Shown here one piece after another: positions 8,950 through 17,256 of a stretch of DNA of 64,000 nucleotides; within the stretch, counting starts at the first letter, position 1; every line of letters starts with the position of its first letter. Below the pieces are notes generated by a model. It was not told the DNA's origin. It saw only the letters and a program-made list of their open reading frames with translations, and made no database searches. Location: NCBI GenBank assembly GCA_026225415.1, contig JAMFSS010000002.1:213915-277914 (forward strand), written 5' to 3'. The DNA is from Alphaproteobacteria bacterium (lineage in GTDB: Bacteria; Pseudomonadota; Alphaproteobacteria; UBA9219). The translations under genes were made by a program, and so were the position numbers.

Positions 8950-9056
8950 GATAGCCCCATACGAAAGATGGCCGTTACACCACCGTAACATTGTGTGCCC
9001 AGACCGTTAAGAACAGGTTAATTGCCTTTATTCCGGCATGGTGTAGAATACAGCCC
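8950..9056. promoter_or_regulatory. Divergent flagellar promoter region with candidate CtrA box
   Basis: A 107-bp gap separates flgB (leftward) from the flhX-fliO-fliP run (rightward). It contains TTAA-GAACAGG-TTAA at 9007-9021, the exact TTAA-N7-TTAA spacing of the CtrA binding site known in Caulobacter. The genome encodes SciP and an RcdA-like protein, so CtrA control is plausible. Core promoter elements are not clear. Confidence 0.5.
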
Positions 9057-9407
9057 ATGGACGAAAACAAGGATTTTCAACCCAATATCCAACCTGTCAA
9101 AACCGCAGAAAAGCGGCAAATTGCCGTTGCCCTGCAAGGAAACATTGGCGGCAAAGAAGGTGGCCGCCCTGATTCCCTGCCCAAGGTTATCGCATCCGGT
9201 TATGGAAGACTAGCGGAACAAATTCTGGAAATGGCCTTCACCAAGGGAATCAAGGTTCGCGCCGATGCCGATCTGGCACAATTATTGGCGACGCTCGATC
9301 TCGACACCCCCATCCCCAGCGAGGCCATTGTGCCGGTGGCCGAAATTCTGGCGCGGGTTTATGAAGCGAATGCGCGTATCGGTATAGACGAGGATAAGAA
9401 GGTATGA
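9057..9407 (+). CDS. FlhB C-terminal-domain-like protein (EscU/YscU/HrcU family)
   Basis: 116-residue cytosolic protein related to the export-gate switch domain of FlhB, without FlhB's membrane part. Diagnostic text: KRQIAVAL, then PKVIASGYGRLAEQILEMAFTKGIKVRADADLAQLLATLDLDTPIPSEAI, matching FlhB after its cleavage site. The NPTH autocleavage motif is absent; the equivalent place reads PKVIASG. The ATG at 9057 is preferred over the 22-residue longer ORF. Homologues (FlhX/YlqH type) occur beside flagellar genes. The stop overlaps the next gene by 4 bases. Confidence 0.8.
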   Translation: MDENKDFQPNIQPVKTAEKRQIAVALQGNIGGKEGGRPDSLPKVIASGYGRLAEQILEMAFTKGIKVRADADLAQLLATLDLDTPIPSEAIVPVAEILARVYEANARIGIDEDKKV

Positions 9408-9673
9408 GCACCATCGTACAAAATCTGGCACGCGAATTTGACGGCATTGACGAATATATGAAAGCCGTCGGCGCGATTTTGCGCGACGGGTTTATGCCCG
9501 ACCTCACAGGGCTGGATGAACGCGTGTCGGAAGTATGTATATCGATGCAAAATGCCGAGCCGGAGATTCAGCAACAGTTTTTTGAGCGTATGGAGCAGCT
9601 GTTGAAAAGGCTGGATGTTATCGAAGCCGAAATTCGCGCGTTTCACGAAGCACAGGTTAAAAACCATGCATGA
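9404..9673 (+). CDS. Unknown protein in the fliO-fliP operon
   Basis: 89-residue, mostly helical, acidic protein (FDGIDEYMKAVGAI...MEQLLKRLDVIEAEIRAFHEA). No family is recognised. It is overlapped at both ends (4 bases with the FlhB-like gene, 8 bases with fliO), so it is a genuine operon member. Size and helicity would suit an export chaperone or regulator of assembly, but this is only inference from position. Confidence 0.65.
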   Translation: MSTIVQNLAREFDGIDEYMKAVGAILRDGFMPDLTGLDERVSEVCISMQNAEPEIQQQFFERMEQLLKRLDVIEAEIRAFHEAQVKNHA

Positions 9674-9968
9674 GGTTGTTGATTTTTCGTGGTTGCGGTT
9701 GGTGTTTGCCTGTTCGGTTGTGGCGTTATTGTTGGCGGGGCTGGCCTTTATTTTGAAATATGTCAGCACGCAAGGGTTGTTGATACCCTATGGCAAAAAA
9801 CAGGCGCGACGATTGAAAATTATTGAAAATCTGGCGTTGGACAGCAAAAGACGCGTGGTTATCGTGCGTTGCGACGGGCGCGAACATTTGCTTCTCTTGA
9901 ACGCCAGTCAGGATATAGTTGTCGAGGCGAATCTGCCCGCACCCCCTGCCCCCGATAAAATATCATGA
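9666..9968 (+). CDS. fliO: Flagellar biosynthesis protein FliO
   Basis: 100-residue single-pass membrane protein. It has a short N-terminus, a helix LVFACSVVALLLAGLAFIL and a cytosolic domain with the FliO pattern RRLKIIENLALDSKRRVVIVRCDGREHLLLL. FliO helps assemble the FliP-FliR export gate core. The ATG at 9666 overlaps the previous stop. The last residues overlap the fliP start (ATGATG), as is usual for fliO-fliP. Confidence 0.85.
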   Translation: MHEVVDFSWLRLVFACSVVALLLAGLAFILKYVSTQGLLIPYGKKQARRLKIIENLALDSKRRVVIVRCDGREHLLLLNASQDIVVEANLPAPPAPDKIS

Positions 9969-10789
9969 TGCGCTTTTTCAAATTTCTTTTGCCGTTAATG
10001 GTCGGTTTTGTGCCGCAGATGGCGTTGGCGCAATCGATTAATTTCGATATGGGGCAAAGCCCGACCGCGACCGCCCATATCATCCAGATTGTTATGCTGG
10101 TCACGGTTCTGTCGCTGGCGCCATCCATCCTTGTGATGGTGACAAGCTTTACGCGTATTATCGTGGTGTTGTCTTTCTTGCGTACGGCGCTCGGCACGCA
10201 AACGACGCCGCCGAATATCGTATTGATCAGCCTCGCGATGTTTTTGACGATGTTCATCATGCAACCGACATTCGATATGGCATGGGAAAATGGCGTAAAG
10301 CCGTTGATGAATAATCAACTGGACGAAGAAACCGCGTTTCAACGAACCTTTGAACCATTTCAAAATTTTATGTTGAAGCACACACGGCCAAAGGATTTGG
10401 CTTTGTTCACCGAAATCGGCAAGGCGAATGATGAGGTCATCGCCACCAATGCCAACAAGGGTGCTCCCGCCGCGCAAAATCCCGCCACGCCTTCCAAGAC
10501 AGCAGAAGGCGCGAAGAAAGTGGATGGCGCGCAAAGCGATGTTTCGATCCGCGCCCTTATCCCCGCTTTTATGATATCGGAACTGCGCCGCGCGTTTGAA
10601 ATTGGCTTTCTGTTATTCTTACCCTTTCTGATTATCGATATGGTTGTGGCGTCTATTTTGATGGCGATGGGGATGATGATGTTGCCGCCCTCGCTTATCT
10701 CCCTTCCCTTCAAAATCGTGTTTTTCGTGCTTGTGGATGGCTGGTATCTGGTTTCGGGCAGCCTTGTGCAGTCTTATGGCGGCGGATAA
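9965..10789 (+). CDS. fliP: Flagellar export gate protein FliP
   Basis: 274 residues, slightly long for the family (about 245-250). A cleavable signal peptide (LLPLMVGFVPQMALA) precedes the core motifs MVTSFTRIIVVLSFLRTALG, TQTTPPNIVLISLAMFLTMF and ISELRRAFEIGFLLFLPFLIIDMVV. The extra length is an Ala/Lys/Thr-rich insertion (about residues 150-185, NANKGAPAAQNPATPSK...) in the loop between helix pairs. It forms the pentameric part of the type III export gate. fliQ and fliR do not follow; the run ends here. Confidence 0.96.
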   Translation: MMRFFKFLLPLMVGFVPQMALAQSINFDMGQSPTATAHIIQIVMLVTVLSLAPSILVMVTSFTRIIVVLSFLRTALGTQTTPPNIVLISLAMFLTMFIMQPTFDMAWENGVKPLMNNQLDEETAFQRTFEPFQNFMLKHTRPKDLALFTEIGKANDEVIATNANKGAPAAQNPATPSKTAEGAKKVDGAQSDVSIRALIPAFMISELRRAFEIGFLLFLPFLIIDMVVASILMAMGMMMLPPSLISLPFKIVFFVLVDGWYLVSGSLVQSYGGG

Positions 10790-10878
10790 CGCATTGATTT
10801 GAATATAATTTTCGTATTTTAGAAAGAAAGTAATTTTTTCGGGGTATAGTCTTTCTGTATTCAACGGGAAGATTGCTC

Positions 10879-11649
10879 ATGGGAACGAAAATTCCTTCAT
10901 CAAAAGCTCCTCCGCTGCGGACGAAGAACCCGCATGCTATCGTCAATCGTGTTCGTTCTGAAAATGAAGCGGTCAATATCATCATGACGAAAATGGAATC
11001 GGATTACGCCACCCTGTTCACAAAATATGCCGAACTTCTGACGCTTAATATGAGTGATGATCTTACCAAACTTCTGAACCGCGAAGGCTTCCAGCAAACT
11101 GTCGCGCTCGCTGAAACGCAAAATATCAGCCTTTTGCAAAGTGGCAATTTACCTGCACGCGCCATTGCCGTTCTGTTTATCGATCTCGATAATTTCAAAG
11201 AGGCTAATGATACATTTGGGCATGAAGCCGGCGACGATATTTTAAAAGCCGCAGCCACGGCGATGAAACGCGCGAAATTCCCCAATATGAAATTTATATG
11301 CGGGCGGCAAGGCGGCGACGAAATGGTTATTGCCATTTCTGGTGATAAACAAGCCCTGCAAGAGAATTTGGAGGTGATCGCCAATGGCGTTCGCGAGTCG
11401 ATCAAGCAGGGATGCCGCATTACGCCAGGCGGTAAATTATCTGACAAAGGCAATACCCTTATTACTGCCAGTATTGGCGCCAGCCTGTCGGATAACGATG
11501 TTACACATGCGATGACCGAAGCCGACAGCGCCATGTATATGTCCAAAAGAGCAGGCCGCGACCGCGTGACGCTTTATGTGCCGGAACATGCTGACGTGCA
11601 AAGACGCGCCATGCCTCGGGGCGTGACCACACCACAACCTACCGCTTAG
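10879..11649 (+). CDS. GGDEF-domain protein, probable diguanylate cyclase (GGDEM variant)
   Basis: 256 residues. The N-terminal about 65 residues form a helix with no sensor domain. The GGDEF domain then begins at DDLTKLLNREGFQQ and contains FIDLDNFKEANDTFGHEAGDDIL and the active loop RQGGDEMVIAI. The catalytic G-G-D-E is intact with Met in the fifth position, so c-di-GMP synthesis is plausible. The ATG at 10879 has a ribosome site (GGGAAG). Its stop overlaps the convergent lipoprotein gene by 11 bases. Proximity to fliP may reflect motility control. Confidence 0.88.
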   Translation: MGTKIPSSKAPPLRTKNPHAIVNRVRSENEAVNIIMTKMESDYATLFTKYAELLTLNMSDDLTKLLNREGFQQTVALAETQNISLLQSGNLPARAIAVLFIDLDNFKEANDTFGHEAGDDILKAAATAMKRAKFPNMKFICGRQGGDEMVIAISGDKQALQENLEVIANGVRESIKQGCRITPGGKLSDKGNTLITASIGASLSDNDVTHAMTEADSAMYMSKRAGRDRVTLYVPEHADVQRRAMPRGVTTPQPTA

Positions 11650-12172
11650 CCGATTTAAACCCCGTCAACACGCGATAATCAGGGCCACCCAGCTGCGCGT
11701 TGTCCGGCAGCGGGATAAATACATGCAACGCTTCGTCATCCGTCGCGGTTTTGGAACCGGCAAAGTTGAATTGCGCGGTGACGGTTTGGCGGCTGATGAT
11801 ATTTTCCGATGGATCCACAATCGCGATAAAGAACGGCATGCCGACTTTGTCCCCGCCCAAACGCGGCCCACGTGATGCCGCGATATGCAGTGTGAAATTG
11901 ATATCAATGCCCTTAGGCTGATAACCGCAATCGCCTTCGATACTTTGCATTTTGGCGCGCGCCACCAATTGCGCGGGATCGGGGTTCTCGCCACCGTAAT
12001 CCAATGTTTCCTGCGCGGGTTGCAAAATGGCGACCTGCGGACAGATCAGCTCATTGGTTTTGTTTTCAACCTTCGCCGCTTTGTCGGGTTTGTCTTCTGT
12101 TTTCTTGGGCTTGTCGTCGCTGGCACAGGCCGTGACCGCCAGCAGTGCAAACAGGATGATGCGTTTTTTCAT
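11639..12172 (-). CDS. Lipoprotein of unknown function
   Basis: 177-residue lipoprotein. The signal ends in the lipobox AVTAC, followed by a Lys/Asp/Glu-rich linker (SDDKPKKTEDKPDKAAK) and a predicted beta-rich domain with a single Cys pair (LICPQVAIL, GDCGYQPK). The first codon overlaps the argD stop by 4 bases, so it is co-transcribed with argD and the ABC-2 permease. No named family is recognised. Confidence 0.75.
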   Translation of the reverse strand: MKKRIILFALLAVTACASDDKPKKTEDKPDKAAKVENKTNELICPQVAILQPAQETLDYGGENPDPAQLVARAKMQSIEGDCGYQPKGIDINFTLHIAASRGPRLGGDKVGMPFFIAIVDPSENIISRQTVTAQFNFAGSKTATDDEALHVFIPLPDNAQLGGPDYRVLTGFKSAKR

Positions 12173-13368
12173 GAAGCTTTCTCCATTTTCTGGGCAACAT
12201 ATTTTTCAGCTACAAGGTGCAGGATAGCGATGGCTTCGTCAATCTGCGCCTCTGTCGCAATAAGCGGCGGCAACAAACGCACAACATTGCCCGATGCCGC
12301 CACGGTCAGGAGTTTTTCGTTCTGCAATGCCGCAACGATATCCGTATTCGGCACTATGCACACCAATCCACGTATCAACCCGCGCCCGCGCAGTTCGGAA
12401 AATATTTGGGGATGCTTGGCGATAACATCCAATAATACGTGTTCAAAATAATCACCCAAACGCGTGACATGGGGCAGAAAATCCGGCTGTGTCATCACAT
12501 CCAAAACGGCGTTACCCACAGCCATTGCCAGCGGGTTGCCGCCATAGGTCGAACCATGCGTTCCTGCGGTCATGCCTTGCGCCGCATGAGCCGTGGCGAG
12601 ACAGGCGCCGATGGGAAAGCCATTGCCCAACGCCTTGGCAATGCACATCACATCGGGCATTACCCCCGCATATTCATGCGCGAAAAATTTGCCGGTGCGC
12701 CCCATGCCGCATTGAATTTCATCAAAATACAGCAACAAGCCTTGTTCATCACACAATGTCCGTAACACCTGCAAAAACTCTGTCGACGCAACCTTCATGC
12801 CGCCTTCGCCCAAGATCGGCTCCACCATTATCGCGGCGGTATCGGGCGTTATGGCGGCGCGTACGGCATCGATGTCGCCATAGGAAACCTGATCAAAACA
12901 ATCGACCAACGGGCCAAACCCGCCAACCATTTTTTCGGTCTTCGATGCCGCAATTGCCGTCATGCTGCGGCCATGAAAACAGCCTTGAAAAGATATGATG
13001 CGCGTACGGTTGGGTTGGCCTTTGTGTGAGAAATATTTGCGGATAATTTTAATGCCGGTATCCCACGCCTCGACACCGGAATTTTGGAAAAACACAGTAT
13101 CGGCAAAGGTCAGTGCCACCAACCGTTCGGCCAGCCTTTGCCCGCCATGCGATTTATAAAGGTTGGATGTCGCCCATAATGTCTCGGTCTGCTTCTTTAA
13201 CGCCTCGACCAGCACCGGATGACAATGCCCCAAGGATGCAACCGCGATACCCATGACGAAATCCAGATAGCGCTGGCCTTTATCATCATACAAATACGCA
13301 CCCTCACCCCGTTCAAAATGAATATCGGCGCGGGCATAGACAGGTAGCAGGGCGGGAAAGTCGCTCAT
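12169..13368 (-). CDS. argD: Acetylornithine aminotransferase
   Basis: 399-residue class III PLP aminotransferase of arginine synthesis (N-acetylornithine to N-acetylglutamate semialdehyde); this family often also serves lysine synthesis (DapC). Motifs: FVMGIAVASLGHCHP, FHGRSMTAI, VEPILGEGG, YFDEIQCGMGRTGKFFAHE and the PLP lysine in IAKALGNGFPIGA. Length is normal. It overlaps the upstream permease by 4 bases and the downstream lipoprotein by 4 bases. The usual partner argF is not present. Confidence 0.93.
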   Translation of the reverse strand: MSDFPALLPVYARADIHFERGEGAYLYDDKGQRYLDFVMGIAVASLGHCHPVLVEALKKQTETLWATSNLYKSHGGQRLAERLVALTFADTVFFQNSGVEAWDTGIKIIRKYFSHKGQPNRTRIISFQGCFHGRSMTAIAASKTEKMVGGFGPLVDCFDQVSYGDIDAVRAAITPDTAAIMVEPILGEGGMKVASTEFLQVLRTLCDEQGLLLYFDEIQCGMGRTGKFFAHEYAGVMPDVMCIAKALGNGFPIGACLATAHAAQGMTAGTHGSTYGGNPLAMAVGNAVLDVMTQPDFLPHVTRLGDYFEHVLLDVIAKHPQIFSELRGRGLIRGLVCIVPNTDIVAALQNEKLLTVAASGNVVRLLPPLIATEAQIDEAIAILHLVAEKYVAQKMEKAS

Positions 13369-14165
13369 GATTTTAACTTGTATCCTTTGGCTATCAGCCC
13401 ATAAGCAGCAAGCAACAAAACGGCATTAACAATAAGCATAACAACCAAGCCGATATGCAACGTGCCGTCAGACACACCAATAAAGCCATAACGAAAACCG
13501 TCGATCATGTAAAAAAATGGATTGAGGTGGCATAGAAAGCGCCAGCCTTCCGGCAAGCGGTCGGCGGTGTAAAAAGTGCCCGACAAAAACGTGGCGGGCA
13601 TAACAATGAAATTCTGCACCGCCGCCATCTGGTCAAATTTTTCTGCCCATAACCCGCCCAAAACACCGATAAGCGCCATCATCATCGAACCCATCAAGGC
13701 GTGATAGACCAGATAAAAGCCGTTGCTGATTGGCAAATGAGCCACAAGCGCGATGCAGGTTATGGAAACCGCGCCAACGGCCAACCCGCGCGCGATACCG
13801 CCGATAACATAACCGGCGGTCAGTTCAAAAGCCGACAAAGGCGGCATCAACACATCGACAATATTGCCCTGAATTTTCGAAATAACGATCGAGCTGGAGG
13901 TATTGGCGAAAGCATTTTGCGCCATCGACATCATAACCAAACCAGGTGCCAGAAAATCGATATAGGGCACATCGCCGATAGTTTTTTGTGAGCCACCAAG
14001 CGCAAAGGTGAACACGATATAATACAACATCGTCGTCATGACAGGCGCCACAATCGTTTGGGCATAAACTTTCAGAAAACGGCCAATTTCCTTGCCAATC
14101 AGAACGCGCATGCCAAGCCAGTTGACGCGGCCTATCTCGCGGGGGTGCAATGTGTTGTCTGTCAT
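13365..14165 (-). CDS. ABC-2 type transporter permease
   Basis: 266-residue membrane protein with six predicted helices. PYIDFLAPGLVMMSMAQNAF, LSGTFYTADRLPEGW and NPFFYMIDGFRYGFIG are characteristic of YadH/NodJ-type permeases. Such permeases normally pair with an ATP-binding subunit, but none is encoded next to it; the neighbours are a gamma carbonic anhydrase gene (1 base gap) and argD (4-base overlap). Its ATPase must lie elsewhere. The substrate is unknown. Confidence 0.88.
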   Translation of the reverse strand: MTDNTLHPREIGRVNWLGMRVLIGKEIGRFLKVYAQTIVAPVMTTMLYYIVFTFALGGSQKTIGDVPYIDFLAPGLVMMSMAQNAFANTSSSIVISKIQGNIVDVLMPPLSAFELTAGYVIGGIARGLAVGAVSITCIALVAHLPISNGFYLVYHALMGSMMMALIGVLGGLWAEKFDQMAAVQNFIVMPATFLSGTFYTADRLPEGWRFLCHLNPFFYMIDGFRYGFIGVSDGTLHIGLVVMLIVNAVLLLAAYGLIAKGYKLKS

Positions 14166-14166
14166 A

Positions 14167-14736
14167 TCAGTTACTTTCTTTTCTATATTCTTCTGCTAAT
14201 CGCGCATATTGGCCGCTGCGCAATGGGAATTGCGCCAGATCATCCGGCGTTAGTTTGCGCCAGAATTTCGCCGGGCTGCCTGCCCATAATTCGCCTTGGC
14301 CAACAATTTTACCAGGCGTTAACATGGCACCCGTTGCCAACATGCCGTTGGTGGAAATTTTTGCGCCATCCATCACAATGCTTTTCATGCCGACAAAGCC
14401 GTTGCTCTCAACAATGCAGGCATGCAGCAACGCCATATGGCCGACGGTGACATCATCACCAATTAATGTGGGGTAACCGTCGGTGGGGATTTTGGAGTGG
14501 GCGCTTACGGGTTGTTCGCCCGATGCTACATGAATAACGGTGCCATCCTGAATATTGGTTCGCGCGCCGATGCGCACACGGTTAACATCACCACGAATGA
14601 CGCAGCCAAACCAAACGGAACTTTCCGCGCCAATTTCCACATCGCCAATGACAACCGCGCCCGGCGCGATGAACGCAGTCGGATGGATTTTGGGTATGAT
14701 GCCGCGGTAGGCAAGGATGAGGGGGCTGGCTGTCAT
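14167..14736 (-). CDS. Gamma-type carbonic anhydrase family protein
   Basis: 189-residue left-handed beta-helix hexapeptide protein of the YrdA/PaaY/gamma-CA group. Repeats include PTAFIAPGAVVIGDVEIGAE and GCVIRGDVNRVRIGARTNIQ. Candidate zinc ligands are the His in TVIHVASGE and the pair in VGHMALLHACIV. GMLATGAMLTPGK follows. It may hydrate CO2 or be an acyl-type enzyme; the exact reaction is uncertain. First gene of a leftward run with the ABC-2 permease, argD and a lipoprotein. Confidence 0.9.
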   Translation of the reverse strand: MTASPLILAYRGIIPKIHPTAFIAPGAVVIGDVEIGAESSVWFGCVIRGDVNRVRIGARTNIQDGTVIHVASGEQPVSAHSKIPTDGYPTLIGDDVTVGHMALLHACIVESNGFVGMKSIVMDGAKISTNGMLATGAMLTPGKIVGQGELWAGSPAKFWRKLTPDDLAQFPLRSGQYARLAEEYRKESN

Positions 14737-14797
14737 AATCGAAACTCCAAGGGAGCCGCGATTATAACCAATCCCGCCGCATTACAAAGGGCGATTA

Positions 14798-15262
14798 TTA
14801 ATAGCCGCTTCCGAATCCAAGGCCTGCCGCTATGCCTAAAACTGCACGCCTGACCGCCTGATCGCGGGCAGCGGGCTTAACAGGCTCTGCCACAGTTTTT
14901 ACAGAAGGCAGAACAAATGTTTGCAGGTTATTGCCCGCCGCATAAGCCAACGCCACGCGCAGCCTGTCTTCAATGCGTTCTGCTGTCAGCGTTTCACGGC
15001 GCGAAACATAGGGAATGATCTGCATGTTGTGAATGCCTTCGCGGCACGCGTTTTCGGCCTCCACAATATCAAAAGAGTCGATTGCCAAGGCGCGATCACG
15101 CAACCATTTTGTATCTGCGGTATGCTGAAGCGAGTTCGCGCCAAAATTATGGCCATTCCTTGTTTCGCCATTTTCCGACCCTGGCGCGACGTTTTTCTGG
15201 GGGCCGTATTTTCTGATGTAATCCGTGATTTCATCGACCAAATCAATATAGGCGCTGTTCAT
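14798..15262 (-). CDS. Unknown protein, related to the neighbouring gene at 15381
   Basis: 154 residues with no recognised family. The N-terminus MNSAYIDLVDEITDYIRKYG and the middle ENACREGIHNMQ...ERIEDRLRVALAY align by eye with the next gene upstream. The C-terminus ends in a Gly-rich hydrophobic tail (AVLGIAAGLGFGSGY). Separated from that gene by 118 bases, same strand. Function unknown. Confidence 0.6.
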   Translation of the reverse strand: MNSAYIDLVDEITDYIRKYGPQKNVAPGSENGETRNGHNFGANSLQHTADTKWLRDRALAIDSFDIVEAENACREGIHNMQIIPYVSRRETLTAERIEDRLRVALAYAAGNNLQTFVLPSVKTVAEPVKPAARDQAVRRAVLGIAAGLGFGSGY

Positions 15263-15380
15263 AAATTTTTCCTGTGAGACAGTTAAGGGTGGGAAGGGCT
15301 AACATTCTTGCCTTGAAAACAAAAAAATAAAAGGCGAATTTTTTTGTCGGGTGCGCCGCAATTACGGTGTTGCGGTATTG

Positions 15381-15815
15381 TTACATCGCCAATGCCGCAA
15401 GGGCGGGTTGTTGATGGAAATCGGGAGTTGGGGGCGTTTCGGTTTTGCTTTGCGGCACCACATATCTGCGCCATGGGTTATTGACGCGCTCTATCTGTTC
15501 ATCGATTTTTTGAGGGTCAATGTTAATAGCACCCCGAAACGCTTGCCTTAAATAGGTTTCAATTTTGTTTTTCGCAAGAATGTTGGGCAACGCTTCGGTT
15601 TGGTAAATTTCATCGCGACAATGAGACAGAGCTATTTCGCCGTTAAAGTTTTTAATGTTGTCGGCGTAAAGTTTGATAACAGCAAGTTGCGAGCGAAGGA
15701 TAGGTGGTTGGCGGCGGCCATTGTTTCTGGCGCATTCATTATACTCTGCCAGAACGCCCTGCATTTTTATACATTCGACAACTACCCGCGCGAAATCCCT
15801 GTAACCGACATTCAT
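15381..15815 (-). CDS. Unknown protein, related to the neighbouring gene at 14798
   Basis: 144 residues from ATG at 15815, which follows an AAAGGG ribosome site; the track extends 37 unconserved residues further. The N-terminus MNVGYRDFARVVVECIKMQG and LSHCRDEIYQTEALPN...NKIETYLRQAFRG resemble the gene at 14798, suggesting a diverged tandem duplication. The C-terminal tail is Pro/Gln-rich. No recognised domain; function unknown. Confidence 0.6.
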   Translation of the reverse strand: MNVGYRDFARVVVECIKMQGVLAEYNECARNNGRRQPPILRSQLAVIKLYADNIKNFNGEIALSHCRDEIYQTEALPNILAKNKIETYLRQAFRGAINIDPQKIDEQIERVNNPWRRYVVPQSKTETPPTPDFHQQPALAALAM

Positions 15816-15937
15816 GCGTGTGCCCTTTGCAAAAGAATCATGTGTAATGGTAACGCGCAAGCCGGAAGACCGAAGCGGAGATAAAGAAACCGCAAAAAGA
15901 ATCGTAGGGCAATTATTGCGCCGCACAAAGGACGCAA

Positions 15938-15970
15938 AGAAAAACGGGGGAAACTTTCGTTTCCCCCGTT
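15938..15970 (-). terminator. Terminator of the rplM-rpsI operon
   Basis: An 11-bp perfect stem (AACGGGGGAAA / TTTCCCCCGTT) with a 6-base loop lies just downstream of rpsI. On the minus strand it is followed by a T-rich tract (CGTTTTTCTTT). Confidence 0.9.
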
Positions 15971-15992
15971 ATATCGAAAAGCCAGCTGGCGA

Positions 15993-16526
15993 TTAACGCT
16001 TGCTGAACTGGAAGCGTTTACGAGCCTTGGCGCGGCCATATTTCTTACGTTCGACAACACGAGCGTCACGACGCAGGAACTTGGCGGTCTTGAGAGGTGC
16101 GCGAAGTTCGGGTTCGAAATAAGTCAAAGCGCGGGAAATGCCGTGTTTAACGGCACCAGCCTGACCGGACAAACCGCCGCCATTGACCAAGACATCGACA
16201 TCGAACTGGCCATTACGGTCGGCGACGGCGAAAGGTTGGTTAACGATCATTTGCAAAACAGGACGGGCGAAATAAACTTCGACCGAGCGACCATTGACGG
16301 TGATCTTGCCTTTGCCGGGCTTGATCCATACACGGGCGATGGCGTTCTTACGCTTGCCGGTCGCATAAGCGCGGCCTTGGGCATCGACCTTCTTCACATG
16401 CTTGGGTGCTTCGTCTGCTGCAACAACGGCTACGCCTGTTGCTGCGGCTTCGGTTGCGGCTGCTTTTTCTTTGACAGCGGATTTGATGCTGGTGAGGCTG
16501 CCTGTTGTTTTACGGGTTGTTGCCAT
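15993..16526 (-). CDS. rpsI: 30S ribosomal protein S9
   Basis: 177 residues. The S9 core starts near residue 50 ([22 protein letters not shown]), continues with [21 protein letters not shown] and ends with the invariant basic tail [10 protein letters not shown], which reaches the ribosomal P-site tRNA. The N-terminal about 48 residues are an Ala/Lys-rich extension ([16 protein letters not shown]), longer than the typical 130-residue bacterial S9 and seen in several alphaproteobacteria. It follows rplM after 5 bases. Confidence 0.98.
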   Translation of the reverse strand: MATTRKTTGSLTSIKSAVKEKAAATEAAATGVAVVAADEAPKHVKKVDAQGRAYATGKRKNAIARVWIKPGKGKITVNGRSVEVYFARPVLQMIVNQPFAVADRNGQFDVDVLVNGGGLSGQAGAVKHGISRALTYFEPELRAPLKTAKFLRRDARVVERKKYGRAKARKRFQFSKR

Positions 16527-16531
16527 AATAC

Positions 16532-17032
16532 TTAGCCTCTCTTCTTGTTCTTGTTGTTACGGCCGGCGAAATCAAAGGTCGCAGGATTTTGCGCGGCGTG
16601 CGGATGTTCGGTGCCGGCATAGACTTTCAGATTGCCCAATTGACGACGACCGAGCGGGCCGCGTGGCAACATACGTTCCACTGCCTTTTCGATAACGCGT
16701 TCAGGGTGTGCACCGGCCAGAATTTGGGCGCGTGTACGTGTCTTGATACCGCCGACATGGCCGGTGTGGTAATGGAATTCTTTTTCATCCATCTTGCGAC
16801 CGGTCATTTTGACCTTGTCGGCATTGATAACGATGACATTGTCGCCGCAATCAACCGATGGGGTGAAGGTCGGCAAATGCTTGCCGCGCAACAAGGTTGC
16901 GATCGAGGCCGCCAAACGACCCAAAATGGCACCGTCGGCATCGACGATAACCCATTTCTTCTTAACATCCTGGTGCCGTAAGCTGAAGCTTATGGTTTGC
17001 ACGCTTTTCGCAACGCGAATTCTGCCTGACAT
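16532..17032 (-). CDS. rplM: 50S ribosomal protein L13
   Basis: 166 residues. The signature [27 protein letters not shown] and the block [20 protein letters not shown] are diagnostic, with [20 protein letters not shown] following. Length is slightly above the 142 of E. coli, due to an N-terminal extension and a C-terminal basic tail. First gene of the rplM-rpsI operon. Confidence 0.98.
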   Translation of the reverse strand: MSGRIRVAKSVQTISFSLRHQDVKKKWVIVDADGAILGRLAASIATLLRGKHLPTFTPSVDCGDNVIVINADKVKMTGRKMDEKEFHYHTGHVGGIKTRTRAQILAGAHPERVIEKAVERMLPRGPLGRRQLGNLKVYAGTEHPHAAQNPATFDFAGRNNKNKKRG

Positions 17033-17256
17033 TGGTATCTCCTTAAGTTAGGTGCGCTTTGTAGCTATTCCCTACCCTATGAGTCAATCAAATAAAGCAA
17101 AAACGTGTGTTTTTTGTGTATGGTAATATGATACCTCATTTACTATCAAGCAAACAAAAAATTAACAAGGGCAATTAACACCTTATCAACTTGCCCTGTG
17201 TAAAATCACACAAACAGCTTTGTGAAAATAATTATTTTTGCCAAAAAGGCCATAAA
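17033..17256. promoter_or_regulatory. Intergenic region between rplM and an unknown gene
   Basis: 224 bp, strongly AT-rich, presumably carrying the leftward rplM promoter and a rightward promoter for the gene at 17257. Two TTAA sites occur but are nine bases apart rather than the seven of a CtrA box. No other clear motif was found. Confidence 0.4.
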
